Below, in pieces: positions 31,455-40,649 of a DNA stretch of 53,677 nucleotides (positions are counted from its first letter, which is position 1; every line of letters begins with the position of its first letter). A program made the position numbers and the translations under genes. The notes below the pieces were generated by a model, which saw nothing but the letters and a program-made list of their open reading frames with translations, was not told where the DNA came from and did no database searches. This DNA is from Hyphococcus sp. (lineage in GTDB: Bacteria; Pseudomonadota; Alphaproteobacteria; Caulobacterales; Parvularculaceae). Where the stretch lies: NCBI GenBank assembly GCA_013002535.1, contig JABDJK010000002.1, positions 1-53,677 of the forward strand, in the 5' to 3' direction.

Positions 31455-33341
31455 TCACTCCGCCGCCTTTACTTTGGCGCCGGCGGGGCAGTTCGCGGCG
31501 ATGGCGTCGGCAATCTCAGTTATCTTGAACGGCTGGCCGGAAACTTTGGTGAGCGGCGTAACTTTTAGCTCCAGCTTGTCGCGCAGGAGCGTTGAAAGCT
31601 GTCCCATATTCATTTCCGGGACGAGCACCTTGTCGTAACTCTCCAGAAGCCGCCCGAGATTCTTCGGCAGGGGATTGATGTAGCGAATTTGGATTTGCGC
31701 AACATCGTATCCTTGCTCGCGGGCGTTAGCGACTGCGCGCCAGATCGCGCCGTGGGTTGAGCCCCAGCCGACCACAGCCAGCGGGCCTTTGGTATTCCCT
31801 TGCTCAACTTCCTGGTCGGGAATGAAGTCGGCGACCGCCTCGACTTTTCTCGCGCGCAATTCTGACATCGCCTGATGATTGTCGGCGTCATAGGAAATGT
31901 CGCCCGTCTCAATATCTTTTTCGAGACCGCCGACGCGATAGGCAAGGCCCTTCATGCCCGGCGTCACCCATGGGCGCCCGAACGAAGACGGATCGCGGTT
32001 CCAGATCGCGCGCTTGCGCTCTTCGATGTCGTCGTTCGCGGCTGGGGGCGTCCCGTGCAGGATAGGGTCATAGTCGTTCATGTTCGGCAACGCCCACGGA
32101 CCGGCTGCGTTCTGGATGTATCCATCGGTGAGCAAGAATACCGGTGTCATGTGGCGCAGCGCGATACGCGTCGCCTCAATCGCTGCGTCAAAGCAATCGC
32201 CGGGTCCCGCCGCCGCGATCACGGGCAGCGGCGCATCGGCGTTTCGTCCGTAGACGGCCTGATAAAGGTCCGACTGTTCTGTCTTCGTTGGGAGGCCAGT
32301 TGAAGGCCCGCCGCGCTGTGAATTGACGATGACAAGGGGGAGTTCTGCCGCCATGGCGAGGCCAATGGCCTCAGTCTTCAATGCAATGCCGGGACCGGAC
32401 GATGACGTGACGCCAATCTTGCCGCCGAAGCTGGCGCCGATGGCGGCGCAGCAGGCGGCGATTTCGTCTTCGGCCTGAAATGTCGCGACCCCGAGCTCGC
32501 CCATGCGGCTCAAGTGATGCAAAATCGCGGAGGCCGGGGTGATCGGGTAACCGGCGAATAGAATTTCCTTGTCGGCAAGCTCGCCTGCGGCGGCAAGGCC
32601 CAATGAGATCGCTTCGGCGCCGGTGATCGAACGATATTCGCCCGCCGCCATGTCCGCATCGCCGATGACAAATTGCGGGACCTCTGCAGAAAGCTCCGCT
32701 GTCTCGGCATAAGCGTGGCCAGCATCGAGAGCGGCGAGATTGCCTGCTAGAACTTCAGGAGGTTTTTTCGCGAACTTTTTCGTCGCCCAGTCTTTGATCG
32801 GATCACGCGAGCGCCCGAACATCCACAGGACCGCGCCAAGCGCCCAGAAGTTTTTCGATTGTTCCGCGTCACTCTTTGACAGGCCAAGTGGCTTAACCGC
32901 TTCCAGGACTTGCGTCGACATGTCGATTTCAATGACCTGATAATCCTCAAGCTCGCCAGTCTCGCGTGGATCGGCCGCGATGTTGGCTTTTGTAAAATTC
33001 CGTTTGTTAAATGCGTCAGTGTTCAGAACTACCAGCGCGCCTTTTTGCAGGAGCGGCAAATTCACTTTCAACGCCGCCGGGTTGAATGCGACGAGAACGT
33101 CCGGTTGATCGCCTGCGGTGGAGACGCGCCGGGCGCCAAGATTGATCTGAAACGCCGAGACGCCGAAGGTCGTTCCGACGGGCGCCCGGATCTCCGCGGG
33201 GAAATCCGGGAAGGTCGAGAAATCCGATCCGGCAAGCGCCGTTGATTCTGCAAACTGGCTGCCCAGCAGCTGCACGCCGTCGCCGGAATCCCCGGCAAAA
33301 CGCACAACGATTGACTGATCTTCAGGAGTTATTTTGGCCAT
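31455..33341 (-). CDS. korA: 2-oxoacid:ferredoxin oxidoreductase, fused gamma-alpha subunit
   Basis: The 628-residue product has an N-terminal gamma domain (VRFAGDSGDGVQLLGSQFAEST, about residues 10-190) and the alpha pyrimidine-binding domain (FAGYPITPASAILHHLSRMG from about 263, then FQAEDEIAA and SSSGPGIALKTEAIGLA), and a C-terminal domain II. The fused order gamma-alpha with a separate beta is typical of the KorAB type. In an aerobic alphaproteobacterium it complements or replaces the 2-oxoglutarate dehydrogenase complex. It is transcribed before korB. Confidence 0.94.
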   Translation of the reverse strand: MAKITPEDQSIVVRFAGDSGDGVQLLGSQFAESTALAGSDFSTFPDFPAEIRAPVGTTFGVSAFQINLGARRVSTAGDQPDVLVAFNPAALKVNLPLLQKGALVVLNTDAFNKRNFTKANIAADPRETGELEDYQVIEIDMSTQVLEAVKPLGLSKSDAEQSKNFWALGAVLWMFGRSRDPIKDWATKKFAKKPPEVLAGNLAALDAGHAYAETAELSAEVPQFVIGDADMAAGEYRSITGAEAISLGLAAAGELADKEILFAGYPITPASAILHHLSRMGELGVATFQAEDEIAACCAAIGASFGGKIGVTSSSGPGIALKTEAIGLAMAAELPLVIVNSQRGGPSTGLPTKTEQSDLYQAVYGRNADAPLPVIAAAGPGDCFDAAIEATRIALRHMTPVFLLTDGYIQNAAGPWALPNMNDYDPILHGTPPAANDDIEERKRAIWNRDPSSFGRPWVTPGMKGLAYRVGGLEKDIETGDISYDADNHQAMSELRARKVEAVADFIPDQEVEQGNTKGPLAVVGWGSTHGAIWRAVANAREQGYDVAQIQIRYINPLPKNLGRLLESYDKVLVPEMNMGQLSTLLRDKLELKVTPLTKVSGQPFKITEIADAIAANCPAGAKVKAAE

Positions 33342-33592
33342 TGCCTTTTCGCCTACCCGCTATAACCGCTTAGCATGACAAATCCGCCAGCAAAAACAAG
33401 CGTATGCTGCGTGGTTTTCGGATATTCCTACGGCCACGAATTCTTAACTGATATTCCAATGACTGCGCGGGATATCAAGGGGTGATGAGGGCGACCTCGC
33501 GCCACAGTGATTGCCCTCGCAAATGGTCTTGCAGCATAGCGTGACCCGTGCGACTCCGGCTATCAACGCAACCGCTCAGGAAAGACAACGCG

Positions 33593-34246
33593 ATGAAATT
33601 CTTCGTAGACACCGCCGAAATTGATGAAATCAAGGACCTTCTTCCAACGGGCCTGATTGACGGCGTCACCACCAACCCAAGCCTCATCATGAAATCGGGC
33701 CGGGACTTCAAGGAAGTTGTTAAAGAAATTTGCGGCCTCGTCGATGGTCCAGTCAGCGCGGAAGTGACCGCGGTTGAATCAGGCGCGATGATTGATGAAG
33801 GCAAGGTGCTCGCGAAAATCGCGGACAATGTTTGCGTGAAACTACCGTTGACCTTTGACGGGCTCGTCGCCTGCAAAGCCCTGACGGATGGCGGCATCAA
33901 CACCAATGTGACCCTTTGTTTTTCTGCGAACCAGGCGCTGCTCGCGGCGAAGGCCGGCGCCACGTTCATTTCGCCATTCATCGGACGGCTCGACGATATC
34001 AATATTGACGGCATGGATTTGATCCGCGAGATCCGTTGCATCTATGACAATTACGATTTCCGCACCGAAATTCTAGCGGCGTCGATCCGTTCAGCAAACC
34101 ATGTGAAAGATTCCGCTATCGCTGGCGCTGATGTGGCGACGGCGCCGCCGGGCGTCATAACGGGACTCGTCAAACATCCGCTGACGGATAAAGGCCTGCA
34201 GGCATTCCTTGATGACTGGGCGAAAACTGGCCAGAAAATCGTTTGA
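33593..34246 (+). CDS. Transaldolase, small type (fructose-6-phosphate aldolase-like)
   Basis: The 217-residue product from ATG 33593 begins [16 protein letters not shown] and is of the short transaldolase subfamily (about 215-220 residues). The Schiff-base lysine K83 sits in VCVKLPLT, and the TTNPSLI and [11 protein letters not shown] motifs are present. It could act as transaldolase in the pentose phosphate pathway or as fructose-6-phosphate aldolase; the sequence alone does not decide. Its TGA overlaps the ATG of the next gene. Confidence 0.93.
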   Translation: MKFFVDTAEIDEIKDLLPTGLIDGVTTNPSLIMKSGRDFKEVVKEICGLVDGPVSAEVTAVESGAMIDEGKVLAKIADNVCVKLPLTFDGLVACKALTDGGINTNVTLCFSANQALLAAKAGATFISPFIGRLDDINIDGMDLIREIRCIYDNYDFRTEILAASIRSANHVKDSAIAGADVATAPPGVITGLVKHPLTDKGLQAFLDDWAKTGQKIV

Positions 34247-35247
34247 TGACAACAAACCAAAACGCCGCCGGAGATTTTGATCAGGGCCCGCCTTTCGTTT
34301 TCGGGTTCACATTCAAGGACGGCGTTGGAACAGCGATGAATTGGGAAGACGCAGCGGCGGAAAATACTGGCGCGGACTTCACCTGGTTGCATCTCAACAT
34401 GAATAATGACGAGACGCGCAAATGGGTCGGTGCGCAATCGTCTATTCCCTATGCTGCGAAATCCGCATTGCTTGCCGGTGAAACTCGTCCACGCGTATCG
34501 ACCTTTGCCAAGGGAATTGTGGTCAACCTACGCGGCGTCAACCTCAATGAAGGCGCCGAACCGGAAGACATGGTGTCTATGCGTATCTGGATTTCGGAAA
34601 AGCGCATCGTTACGACCCGGCGGCGGCGGCTGAAAGCGGCGCAGGATTTGCGAAAAACTATCATCGACGGCGCCAAATTTGAAAACCCTGGCGCGATTGC
34701 GACTAAACTTGCGACGCTTCTGACCGATCGAATGGAACCGTTCATCAACGACATCGCCGACAAGATCGATGCGTTGGAAACAGAATTGATTGATGGCTCG
34801 GGGTCAGGTTTGCGTTCGCGACTTGCGGCATCGCGCCATGACGCCGTTATGATCCGGCGGTATATCACGCCGCAACGTGAAGCGGTTGCGCGGCTCTTTG
34901 GCGAAGATACACCGCTCTTTTCGTCGGCGTCCAAAACCGAGTTGCGTGAAACCGCCGATAAGGTGACGCGTCTTACTGAGGAAATCGATGCGGCGCGCGA
35001 ACGCGCCATGGTGTTGCAGGATCAATTGACCGATCAGCGCGCCGAAGAAATGAACCGCAATATGATGATCCTTTCAGTGGTCGCGGCGATCTTCCTTCCG
35101 CTCGGGTTTTTGACAGGATTATTTGGGATCAATGTCGGCGGCATGCCGGGCGTAGAAAGTGATGCGGCATTCTGGATTGTTGTTGGAATGTGTATCGCTA
35201 TTGGCGTCGCGCTTCTATTCATATTCAGGAAATTGAAATGGCTTTAG
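34246..35247 (+). CDS. CorA-family zinc transporter ZntB-like
   Basis: The start is ATG 34246, which shares its first base with the transaldolase stop (TGATG). The 333-residue product has a soluble N-terminal funnel domain with long helices and two C-terminal membrane helices joined by the GLFGINVGGMPG loop. CorA Mg channels have GMN here; the GIN variant is common in the ZntB branch. Cation specificity is therefore inferred as Zn or another divalent metal. It is followed by an MscS gene with a 10-base overlap. Confidence 0.88.
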   Translation: MTTNQNAAGDFDQGPPFVFGFTFKDGVGTAMNWEDAAAENTGADFTWLHLNMNNDETRKWVGAQSSIPYAAKSALLAGETRPRVSTFAKGIVVNLRGVNLNEGAEPEDMVSMRIWISEKRIVTTRRRRLKAAQDLRKTIIDGAKFENPGAIATKLATLLTDRMEPFINDIADKIDALETELIDGSGSGLRSRLAASRHDAVMIRRYITPQREAVARLFGEDTPLFSSASKTELRETADKVTRLTEEIDAARERAMVLQDQLTDQRAEEMNRNMMILSVVAAIFLPLGFLTGLFGINVGGMPGVESDAAFWIVVGMCIAIGVALLFIFRKLKWL

Positions 35248-37646
35248 CGCTGCGCACAGTTATTCTTGGCGTCGCTGCTGTTTTGTTTTCGGCCATCACC
35301 GCCGCCGCGCAGGAAACGCGTCCCGAACGTATTGAAAATGCACGCGTTGAGCTTTCAGAAATCCGCAGTGCTATCGATAGCGGCGCCGACGTTGACTATA
35401 TCGCGTTGGAGGAACGATTGCGAGCGATCCGTGACGCCAGCCGGGCGCGCCTCGGCTCAATCGAGCGCGAACGCGACAGCGTGCAAAGCCAGCTTGACCC
35501 GCTGGGCGCTGCGCCGGGAGAGAACGATCCGCCCGAAAGCGATTTTATCGCGAATCAGCGCGCTGATTTGAGTGCATCGTTGACGCGGCTGAATGGCCAA
35601 TACACCGCCGCGCAGGCGAACATATTTGAAGTTGCGGATTTGTTAGGTCGGATTTCTGCAAACCGACTGTCATCATTATATGGACAGCTTTTGCAGCGCG
35701 AGCCATCGCCGCTAACACCAGGCGTTATGAGCCCTGCGGTGCGATCGTCAGGTGAAATATTCGGACGCATCGCGAAATATTTTACAGGATGGCGCCAGTC
35801 AAAGGCTGACGCGGACGAAGGCTCCCTCGCCATCGCGTTGATTGCGGGCGCGCTTGTTATCGCGGTCATCATTTTTGGACCGGTAAACCGCTGGATTGCG
35901 GCGACTTTTTCGCGCGCGATTGAGCGGCGCAAGCCGACCCATGCGCGCCGCGTCCTTGTCGCAGGGCTAAGGGTTCTTGCTCGGCTCATTCCTGGAGTTA
36001 TCGGCGGCTTCATCATTCTCGAAACCTTGCGGGCGCAAGGGGTTATTCAGGAAAACGGCGAGGCCGCTGCCCATGCAGCCTGGTTCGGGTTGTTAGCGAT
36101 TTTGATCGTCAATGGCTTCACCACCGGCGTCTTATCACCGCGCAATAAAAACTGGCGTATCGCCCCAGTAGAAGAAGGGAACGCCGCGCGCATTCGTTTC
36201 CTCGCATTGGGCGTCACCGTTGTTTTCAGTCTCGGGATTTTGTTATCGGCGATTGCTGATGCGGCCCTCGCAAATGACGAGCTGAGCCGCGTGATCAGTG
36301 CAAGCGCGTCACTTGTAATTGGCGTTTTTTACTATTTGCTGGCGCGGAAAAATCTTTGGCGCAATGATGACCAATCTTCTGAAGGCGCGCCCGCGCGCCG
36401 GCCAAGCACTATGTGGCGCATTATCCGGCGCACCATCCGCGGAACAGCCATTGTCATGATCATTTCCGCTCTGGCAGGCTATGGCGCCCTTGCGCATTTT
36501 CTGTCGTCGCGGATTTTCTATTTGGCGTTGTTCCTTGGCGCGGCGTGGTTCGTTCGGGCGCTGTTGATGGAGTTGTCGGGCTGGCTTTATCGCCGGGTCG
36601 ATCATCGCGATTTTGAGGATCAGGACGAACGCGACAACGCATCGCAAAATTTCGCCTTCTGGTCCGGCATGATCATCAATTTTTCGTTGGCCGTGGCGCT
36701 TGCCCCGGCTGTGCTGGTGCTTGCGGGGCTGCCCAGCACCAGCGTCGGCGATATCGCCCGTCAGGCGTTTTTGGGCTTTAACATTGGCGGCGTACAGATC
36801 CCGTCGATAGCAAAACTCGTTGCGGCGATCGCGGTCTTCATCGCCGTCATGGCGTTGTCAAAGTTGTTCCAGCGCGGGCTTCAATCGGGGCCATTCGCCC
36901 ATTCAGATATCGACTCGGGCGTCCAGAACTCCCTGACGACGCTCATTGGGTATGCAGGATTGGTCGTTGCGCTGTTCGCATCTGTTTCAACCATCGGTTT
37001 TGATCTCGGCAATCTTGCGCTCATCGCCGGCGCATTGTCGGTCGGCATCGGCTTTGGATTGCAATCCATCGTCAACAATTTTGTATCGGGATTAATTTTA
37101 CTTTTTGAACGGCCGATTAAAGTCGGCGACTGGATCGTAACGACTTCGGGCGAGGGCACCGTTAAAAAAATCAGCGTACGATCAACCGAGATTGAAACGT
37201 TCGATCGATCCTCCATCATTGTTCCTAATTCAGAATTGATTTCGTCCTCGGTCACAAACTGGACTCACAAGGATCGAATGGGCAGAATTATCGTTCCGGT
37301 TGGGGTTTCATACGGATCCGATCCCGAACAGGTGAAAGCGATCTTGATGAAATGCGCCGAAGAAAACGAGTTCATTGTAAGTTACCCAGAGCCGTATATT
37401 GTCTGGAAGGATTTCGGCGCCTCGTCCCTCGATTTCGAATTGCGCGCATTTCTCGGGGATGTCTCAAAATCGCTGCAGGTGCGCTCCGAATTACGGTTTG
37501 CAATATTCGCGGCGCTGGCCGAGGCGGGGGTTGAGATTCCGTTCCCGCAACAAGATGTCTATATCAAGTCTATGCCTGACGCGTTTTCCGCGGCTGCTAA
37601 TAGCGACATTCAGGAAAACCCCGACGGCGATACGGTTGCAACATGA
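35238..37646 (+). CDS. Mechanosensitive ion channel, large MscS type (DUF3772)
   Basis: From ATG 35238 the product has 802 residues with a signal peptide ending AAAQ (near 23), a periplasmic coiled-coil region (residues 25-160), then about ten membrane helices and the MscS core. The core shows VGIGFGLQSIVNNFVSGLIL (pore helix) and FERPIKVGDWI, then the beta domain (FDRSSIIVPNSELISS). Size and N-terminal domain match DUF3772-containing MscS/MscK-like channels that relieve hypo-osmotic stress. The start overlaps the ZntB gene by 10 bases and the next gene by 4. Confidence 0.92.
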   Translation: MALALRTVILGVAAVLFSAITAAAQETRPERIENARVELSEIRSAIDSGADVDYIALEERLRAIRDASRARLGSIERERDSVQSQLDPLGAAPGENDPPESDFIANQRADLSASLTRLNGQYTAAQANIFEVADLLGRISANRLSSLYGQLLQREPSPLTPGVMSPAVRSSGEIFGRIAKYFTGWRQSKADADEGSLAIALIAGALVIAVIIFGPVNRWIAATFSRAIERRKPTHARRVLVAGLRVLARLIPGVIGGFIILETLRAQGVIQENGEAAAHAAWFGLLAILIVNGFTTGVLSPRNKNWRIAPVEEGNAARIRFLALGVTVVFSLGILLSAIADAALANDELSRVISASASLVIGVFYYLLARKNLWRNDDQSSEGAPARRPSTMWRIIRRTIRGTAIVMIISALAGYGALAHFLSSRIFYLALFLGAAWFVRALLMELSGWLYRRVDHRDFEDQDERDNASQNFAFWSGMIINFSLAVALAPAVLVLAGLPSTSVGDIARQAFLGFNIGGVQIPSIAKLVAAIAVFIAVMALSKLFQRGLQSGPFAHSDIDSGVQNSLTTLIGYAGLVVALFASVSTIGFDLGNLALIAGALSVGIGFGLQSIVNNFVSGLILLFERPIKVGDWIVTTSGEGTVKKISVRSTEIETFDRSSIIVPNSELISSSVTNWTHKDRMGRIIVPVGVSYGSDPEQVKAILMKCAEENEFIVSYPEPYIVWKDFGASSLDFELRAFLGDVSKSLQVRSELRFAIFAALAEAGVEIPFPQQDVYIKSMPDAFSAAANSDIQENPDGDTVAT

Positions 37647-38065
37647 ACGCACAATTGCTTATCGCGGTAGGCGGGTTGATTTTTTTGGTTCTCGGTGCGG
37701 CGCATTTGCGTCTCACCGTGCGGGACATGAAAGAGCCGCGGGCGTTTGTTCCGGCGAAGCGTGAACTCCTCGAGGAATTAAAGGCGACGCGCATAAATCT
37801 TCGTCGCGACGTTAAAGACTTCTGGACATCTTATCTCGGCTTTCACATCAGCCATTCCGCCGGCATCATCTTTTTCGGAATGGCGATAATTTATTTCGCA
37901 TTGGTCCGGCCGGATATTTTTGCAGATCTTTACGTAAGACTGGCGGTCGTCATTTTTGGCGCCGCTTACGTTTTGATGGCGCGGGCCTTCTGGTTTTCTA
38001 TTCCGTTTTTCGGGGCGCTTCTTGGCACATCAGCCATCGCGATCGGCCTCGCGATGTTGTATTAG
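37643..38065 (+). CDS. Membrane protein of unknown function
   Basis: The 140-residue product overlaps the MscS stop in ATGA fashion. It has four hydrophobic segments and, after the first, the polar block RLTVRDMKEPRAFVPA and a SYLGFHISHSAGIIFFG motif. The latter recalls a family of four-helix proteins of the LIC_13387 type, but I hold this only weakly. The tight overlap in the four-gene run suggests cotranscription with the channel. Confidence 0.74.
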   Translation: MNAQLLIAVGGLIFLVLGAAHLRLTVRDMKEPRAFVPAKRELLEELKATRINLRRDVKDFWTSYLGFHISHSAGIIFFGMAIIYFALVRPDIFADLYVRLAVVIFGAAYVLMARAFWFSIPFFGALLGTSAIAIGLAMLY

Positions 38066-38091
38066 GGATTAAACTCGCTTCATCTTGATGA

Positions 38092-38170
38092 GAAATTTTC
38101 CTTCGCCCTTCGTGACGCCCATCCAAAGATGGCTGGTCCCTCAGGGTAACGGAAAATTTCGTCACGAAGG
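38092..38170. other. Interleaved inverted repeats (pseudoknot topology) in intergenic region
   Basis: Two perfect 10-base arms are interleaved: GAAATTTTCC (38092-38101) matches GGAAAATTTC (38151-38160), and CCTTCGTGAC (38107-38116) matches GTCACGAAGG (38161-38170). The order A-B-A'-B' is that of an H-type pseudoknot or of two mutually exclusive helices; a small CATC-CAAA-GATG hairpin lies between. It is also possible that the region is a degenerate dispersed repeat. It sits just upstream of the fumarylacetoacetate hydrolase gene. Confidence 0.55.
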
Positions 38171-38201
38171 ACAAAGCGTCTCAATTTACCTTGGGTGATG
38201 G

Positions 38202-38897
38202 ATGGATTACGAATTTGAACCGCCCGCAACACCCGCCGTTCCGGTTCATGGCGGGAGCAAGTTTCCGGTGCGGCGCATCTTTTGCGTCGGCAAGAACTAC
38301 GCGGATCACATTAGGGAAATGGGCGGGGATGCAAAGAAATCATCGCCGGTATTTTTTACGAAGCCGGCCGACGCGATTGTTATGACGGGCGCAAGCATTC
38401 CTTACCCACAGGGAACAGATGATCTCCACTACGAGGGCGAACTCGTTGTTGCGATTGGGAATTCGGGACGTGACCTTACCGAACGCCACGAGGCTGGCGC
38501 GTTGATATTCGGAACCGCCTGCGGCTGTGACCTGACGCGGCGCGATTTACAAGCCGCAGCGAAGAAAGCGGGCGCGCCATGGGATGCATCGAAAGCATTT
38601 GATCATTCTGCGCCGGTGGCGCCGATTGGTCGCTGGCAAGATTTTTCGCCGGATGCATTTGACGGTGCGCGTCTCGTTACCAAAGTTAACGACGAAATCC
38701 GTCAGGACGCCCCGCTTTCAGCGATGATATGGACCGTCCCGGAAATTATTTGCGCTCTCTCGGCGCTCTTTGAATTGCGCGCGGGCGATCTTATTTATAC
38801 CGGTACGCCGGCGGGCGTCGGGCCATTAAATCGGGGCGACCGCGTCGAAGTGGAGATCGGAACGTTGCCGGCGCTGGAATTTTCAATCGCGGAGTAA
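38202..38897 (+). CDS. Fumarylacetoacetate hydrolase family protein
   Basis: The 231-residue product has the FAH fold signature IFCVGKNYADHIREMG, FTKPADAIV, and metal ligands in LHYEGELVVAIG (Glu pair), followed by GCDLTRRDLQ and LIYTGTPAGVGPL. This single-domain group includes hydrolases of acylpyruvates and 2-oxo-3-deoxy acids, acting through a bound Mg or Ca ion. The precise substrate is unknown. The gene lies between the structured intergenic element and a membrane-protein gene. Confidence 0.92.
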   Translation: MDYEFEPPATPAVPVHGGSKFPVRRIFCVGKNYADHIREMGGDAKKSSPVFFTKPADAIVMTGASIPYPQGTDDLHYEGELVVAIGNSGRDLTERHEAGALIFGTACGCDLTRRDLQAAAKKAGAPWDASKAFDHSAPVAPIGRWQDFSPDAFDGARLVTKVNDEIRQDAPLSAMIWTVPEIICALSALFELRAGDLIYTGTPAGVGPLNRGDRVEVEIGTLPALEFSIAE

Positions 38898-38902
38898 CGC
38901 TC

Positions 38903-39373
38903 ATGCCGAGCTTTGAAGAACATCAGCGTTTGTCGCCCGTATTAATTGGTCTCATCTATTTTATCCTGTTAGGCATTCTTGCGGCGTCGCTCATAAGCAC
39001 GCCGCCGAAAACCGAACAGGAAACCATGGTCATCGTGTACGGCATGGCGCCGGCTTTTATTATCATCACGTTTATTTTTGCGACCATGCGCCAGATGACA
39101 CGGGTGTCGGGCGAGGGCGTTCACATCAAATCGGTTTACTTCATCAATCGTGTCATTCCGTTCTCCGACATCGAGAGCGCTGAGCAAGTGACCTATCGGC
39201 CCTTACGCGATTATGGGGGTTGGGGCTTTCGCGTCAGCGGCAAAGGCAAAGCGTATAACATGCGCGGCGACCGCGGCGTAAAATTGACTTTGAAAGATGG
39301 CGGGCGCGTGCTTGTAGGCTCGCAGCGCGAACAGGAGTTGGCGCAAGCCATTTGTGCGGGATTAAGTCGGTGA
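38903..39373 (+). CDS. Membrane protein with PH-like C-terminal domain
   Basis: The 156-residue product has two membrane segments (about residues 13-32 and 43-63) and a soluble C-terminal part with beta strands (VHIKSVYFINRVIPFSDIESAEQV, then WGFRVSGKGKAYN and GVKLTLKDGGRVLVGSQ) that resembles a bacterial PH domain. Function unknown. Its stop overlaps the start of the fRMsr gene (GTGA), so the two are coupled. Confidence 0.76.
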   Translation: MPSFEEHQRLSPVLIGLIYFILLGILAASLISTPPKTEQETMVIVYGMAPAFIIITFIFATMRQMTRVSGEGVHIKSVYFINRVIPFSDIESAEQVTYRPLRDYGGWGFRVSGKGKAYNMRGDRGVKLTLKDGGRVLVGSQREQELAQAICAGLSR

Positions 39374-39828
39374 CGGAAAAAAAAGAAAAATACCAGGAAG
39401 TCGCAAAAGAAATCGCGGCCGTCCTTGAGGGCGAGACAAATCTGACAGCACGCATGGCGACGGTTTCAAACATTCTCCATCACGCGTTTGTGCATTATTT
39501 CTGGACCGGGTTTTATGTCGTTGACCCGGAAAAGCCTGACGAGCTAGTGATCGGACCATATCAGGGGTCAATGGGGTGCCTGCGCATTCCCTTAGGCAAG
39601 GGCGTTTGCGGAACTGCTGCGACGACGCGCGAGACGCAAATAGTCGATGATGTCCACGCGTTTCCGGGGCACATTGCCTGTGACGCACGGTCTGCGTCAG
39701 AGATAGTCGTGCCGGTGTTGACGGACCGAAAATTGATCGCCGTCTTCGATGTCGATTCAGACAAGCCAGCGCAGTTTGATGAGGATGATAAGGCCGGCTT
39801 GGAAAAGATCTTGGCTGCGAGTTTTTAA
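39370..39828 (+). CDS. msrC: Free methionine-(R)-sulfoxide reductase (GAF domain)
   Basis: The GTG at 39370 overlaps the preceding stop codon. The 152-residue GAF-fold protein has three key cysteines C70 (MGCLRIPLG), C80 (KGVCGTA) and C104 (HIACDARSASEIVVP). The spacings of 10 and 24 residues are those of E. coli fRMsr. It reduces free methionine-R-sulfoxide, repairing oxidative damage to free methionine. The gene is the last of a short run on the plus strand. Confidence 0.92.
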   Translation: MTEKKEKYQEVAKEIAAVLEGETNLTARMATVSNILHHAFVHYFWTGFYVVDPEKPDELVIGPYQGSMGCLRIPLGKGVCGTAATTRETQIVDDVHAFPGHIACDARSASEIVVPVLTDRKLIAVFDVDSDKPAQFDEDDKAGLEKILAASF

Positions 39829-39942
39829 AGCGAGAAATTTTTGATTGTCATTGATGGGCTTGTCACGGCAATCCAGCAAATATTGAATCGTCGCCGATAA
39901 CATTTACGCTTCCCGAATCGCCGGAATAATGTTCAACCGAAA

Positions 39943-40488
39943 TTAAAAATCGTCGTCGTCTTCGTTGATGCGGCGGCGTTCACGTTGATCCAGACGCAGC
40001 GCTGATTTCGCGTTTTCGATGATCTTGCGCAGGCGGATCGGGTCATCAAGGTCGGGCAGAGTGATGACGCCAACGCCAGTGCCGCGCAGGACCAGTTGGC
40101 CGAAGCCGAGGATGCGTCCCCAGACGGATTGTTCCAGCGTAATCTCCTCGATCTTATTGAGGGAGACTTCCTGGGTGTGCCGCGAGATCAGGCCCGTTTT
40201 GTAGACAAAGCGATAGGTCGTGACGACAATCTCTGTTGTCGCCAAAATGATCAGATGATTGATCAGGATTATCGATCCGGCGACGCCGCCGATAATAGCT
40301 GACCACCAGCCGACACGCAGCTCCTCATACGGGACTTCCGCAGCAAACTGGATAAAGAAAAACATGGCGAGAGCGGCGGCGCCCGAAGCGAACCAGAACA
40401 CTGGAAAGAAACTATAGGTCCAGTTGAAATTCGCCCGGTGAATAACTTCTTCACCGCCGGCAAGTGTTTTATCGACGTATCCAGACAT
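39943..40488 (-). CDS. PH domain-containing membrane protein (bPH_2, YdbS/YdbT-like)
   Basis: The 181-residue product has two membrane helices (about residues 26-47 and 61-85) and a bPH_2 domain starting TTEIVVTTYRFVYKTGLI and ending VLRGTGVGVITLPDLDDPIRL. It closes with an acidic tail. Such proteins are small membrane anchors with a PH-like domain of unknown ligand. It diverges from ettA across 161 bases. Confidence 0.85.
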   Translation of the reverse strand: MSGYVDKTLAGGEEVIHRANFNWTYSFFPVFWFASGAAALAMFFFIQFAAEVPYEELRVGWWSAIIGGVAGSIILINHLIILATTEIVVTTYRFVYKTGLISRHTQEVSLNKIEEITLEQSVWGRILGFGQLVLRGTGVGVITLPDLDDPIRLRKIIENAKSALRLDQRERRRINEDDDDF

Positions 40489-40649
40489 GGCGCCCTAATC
40501 CCCGCAACATTCAAATCTACGCCATCATATAGGATATTGGCCGCCGAATAAAACGCCCGAATGCGTTGAATTACGGGCCCCGGCGCGATAAGACGCCGCG
40601 CTGTTCCCCGCATGCAACGATTCCCGCCCCTTTGGAGACCAAAAGCCCG

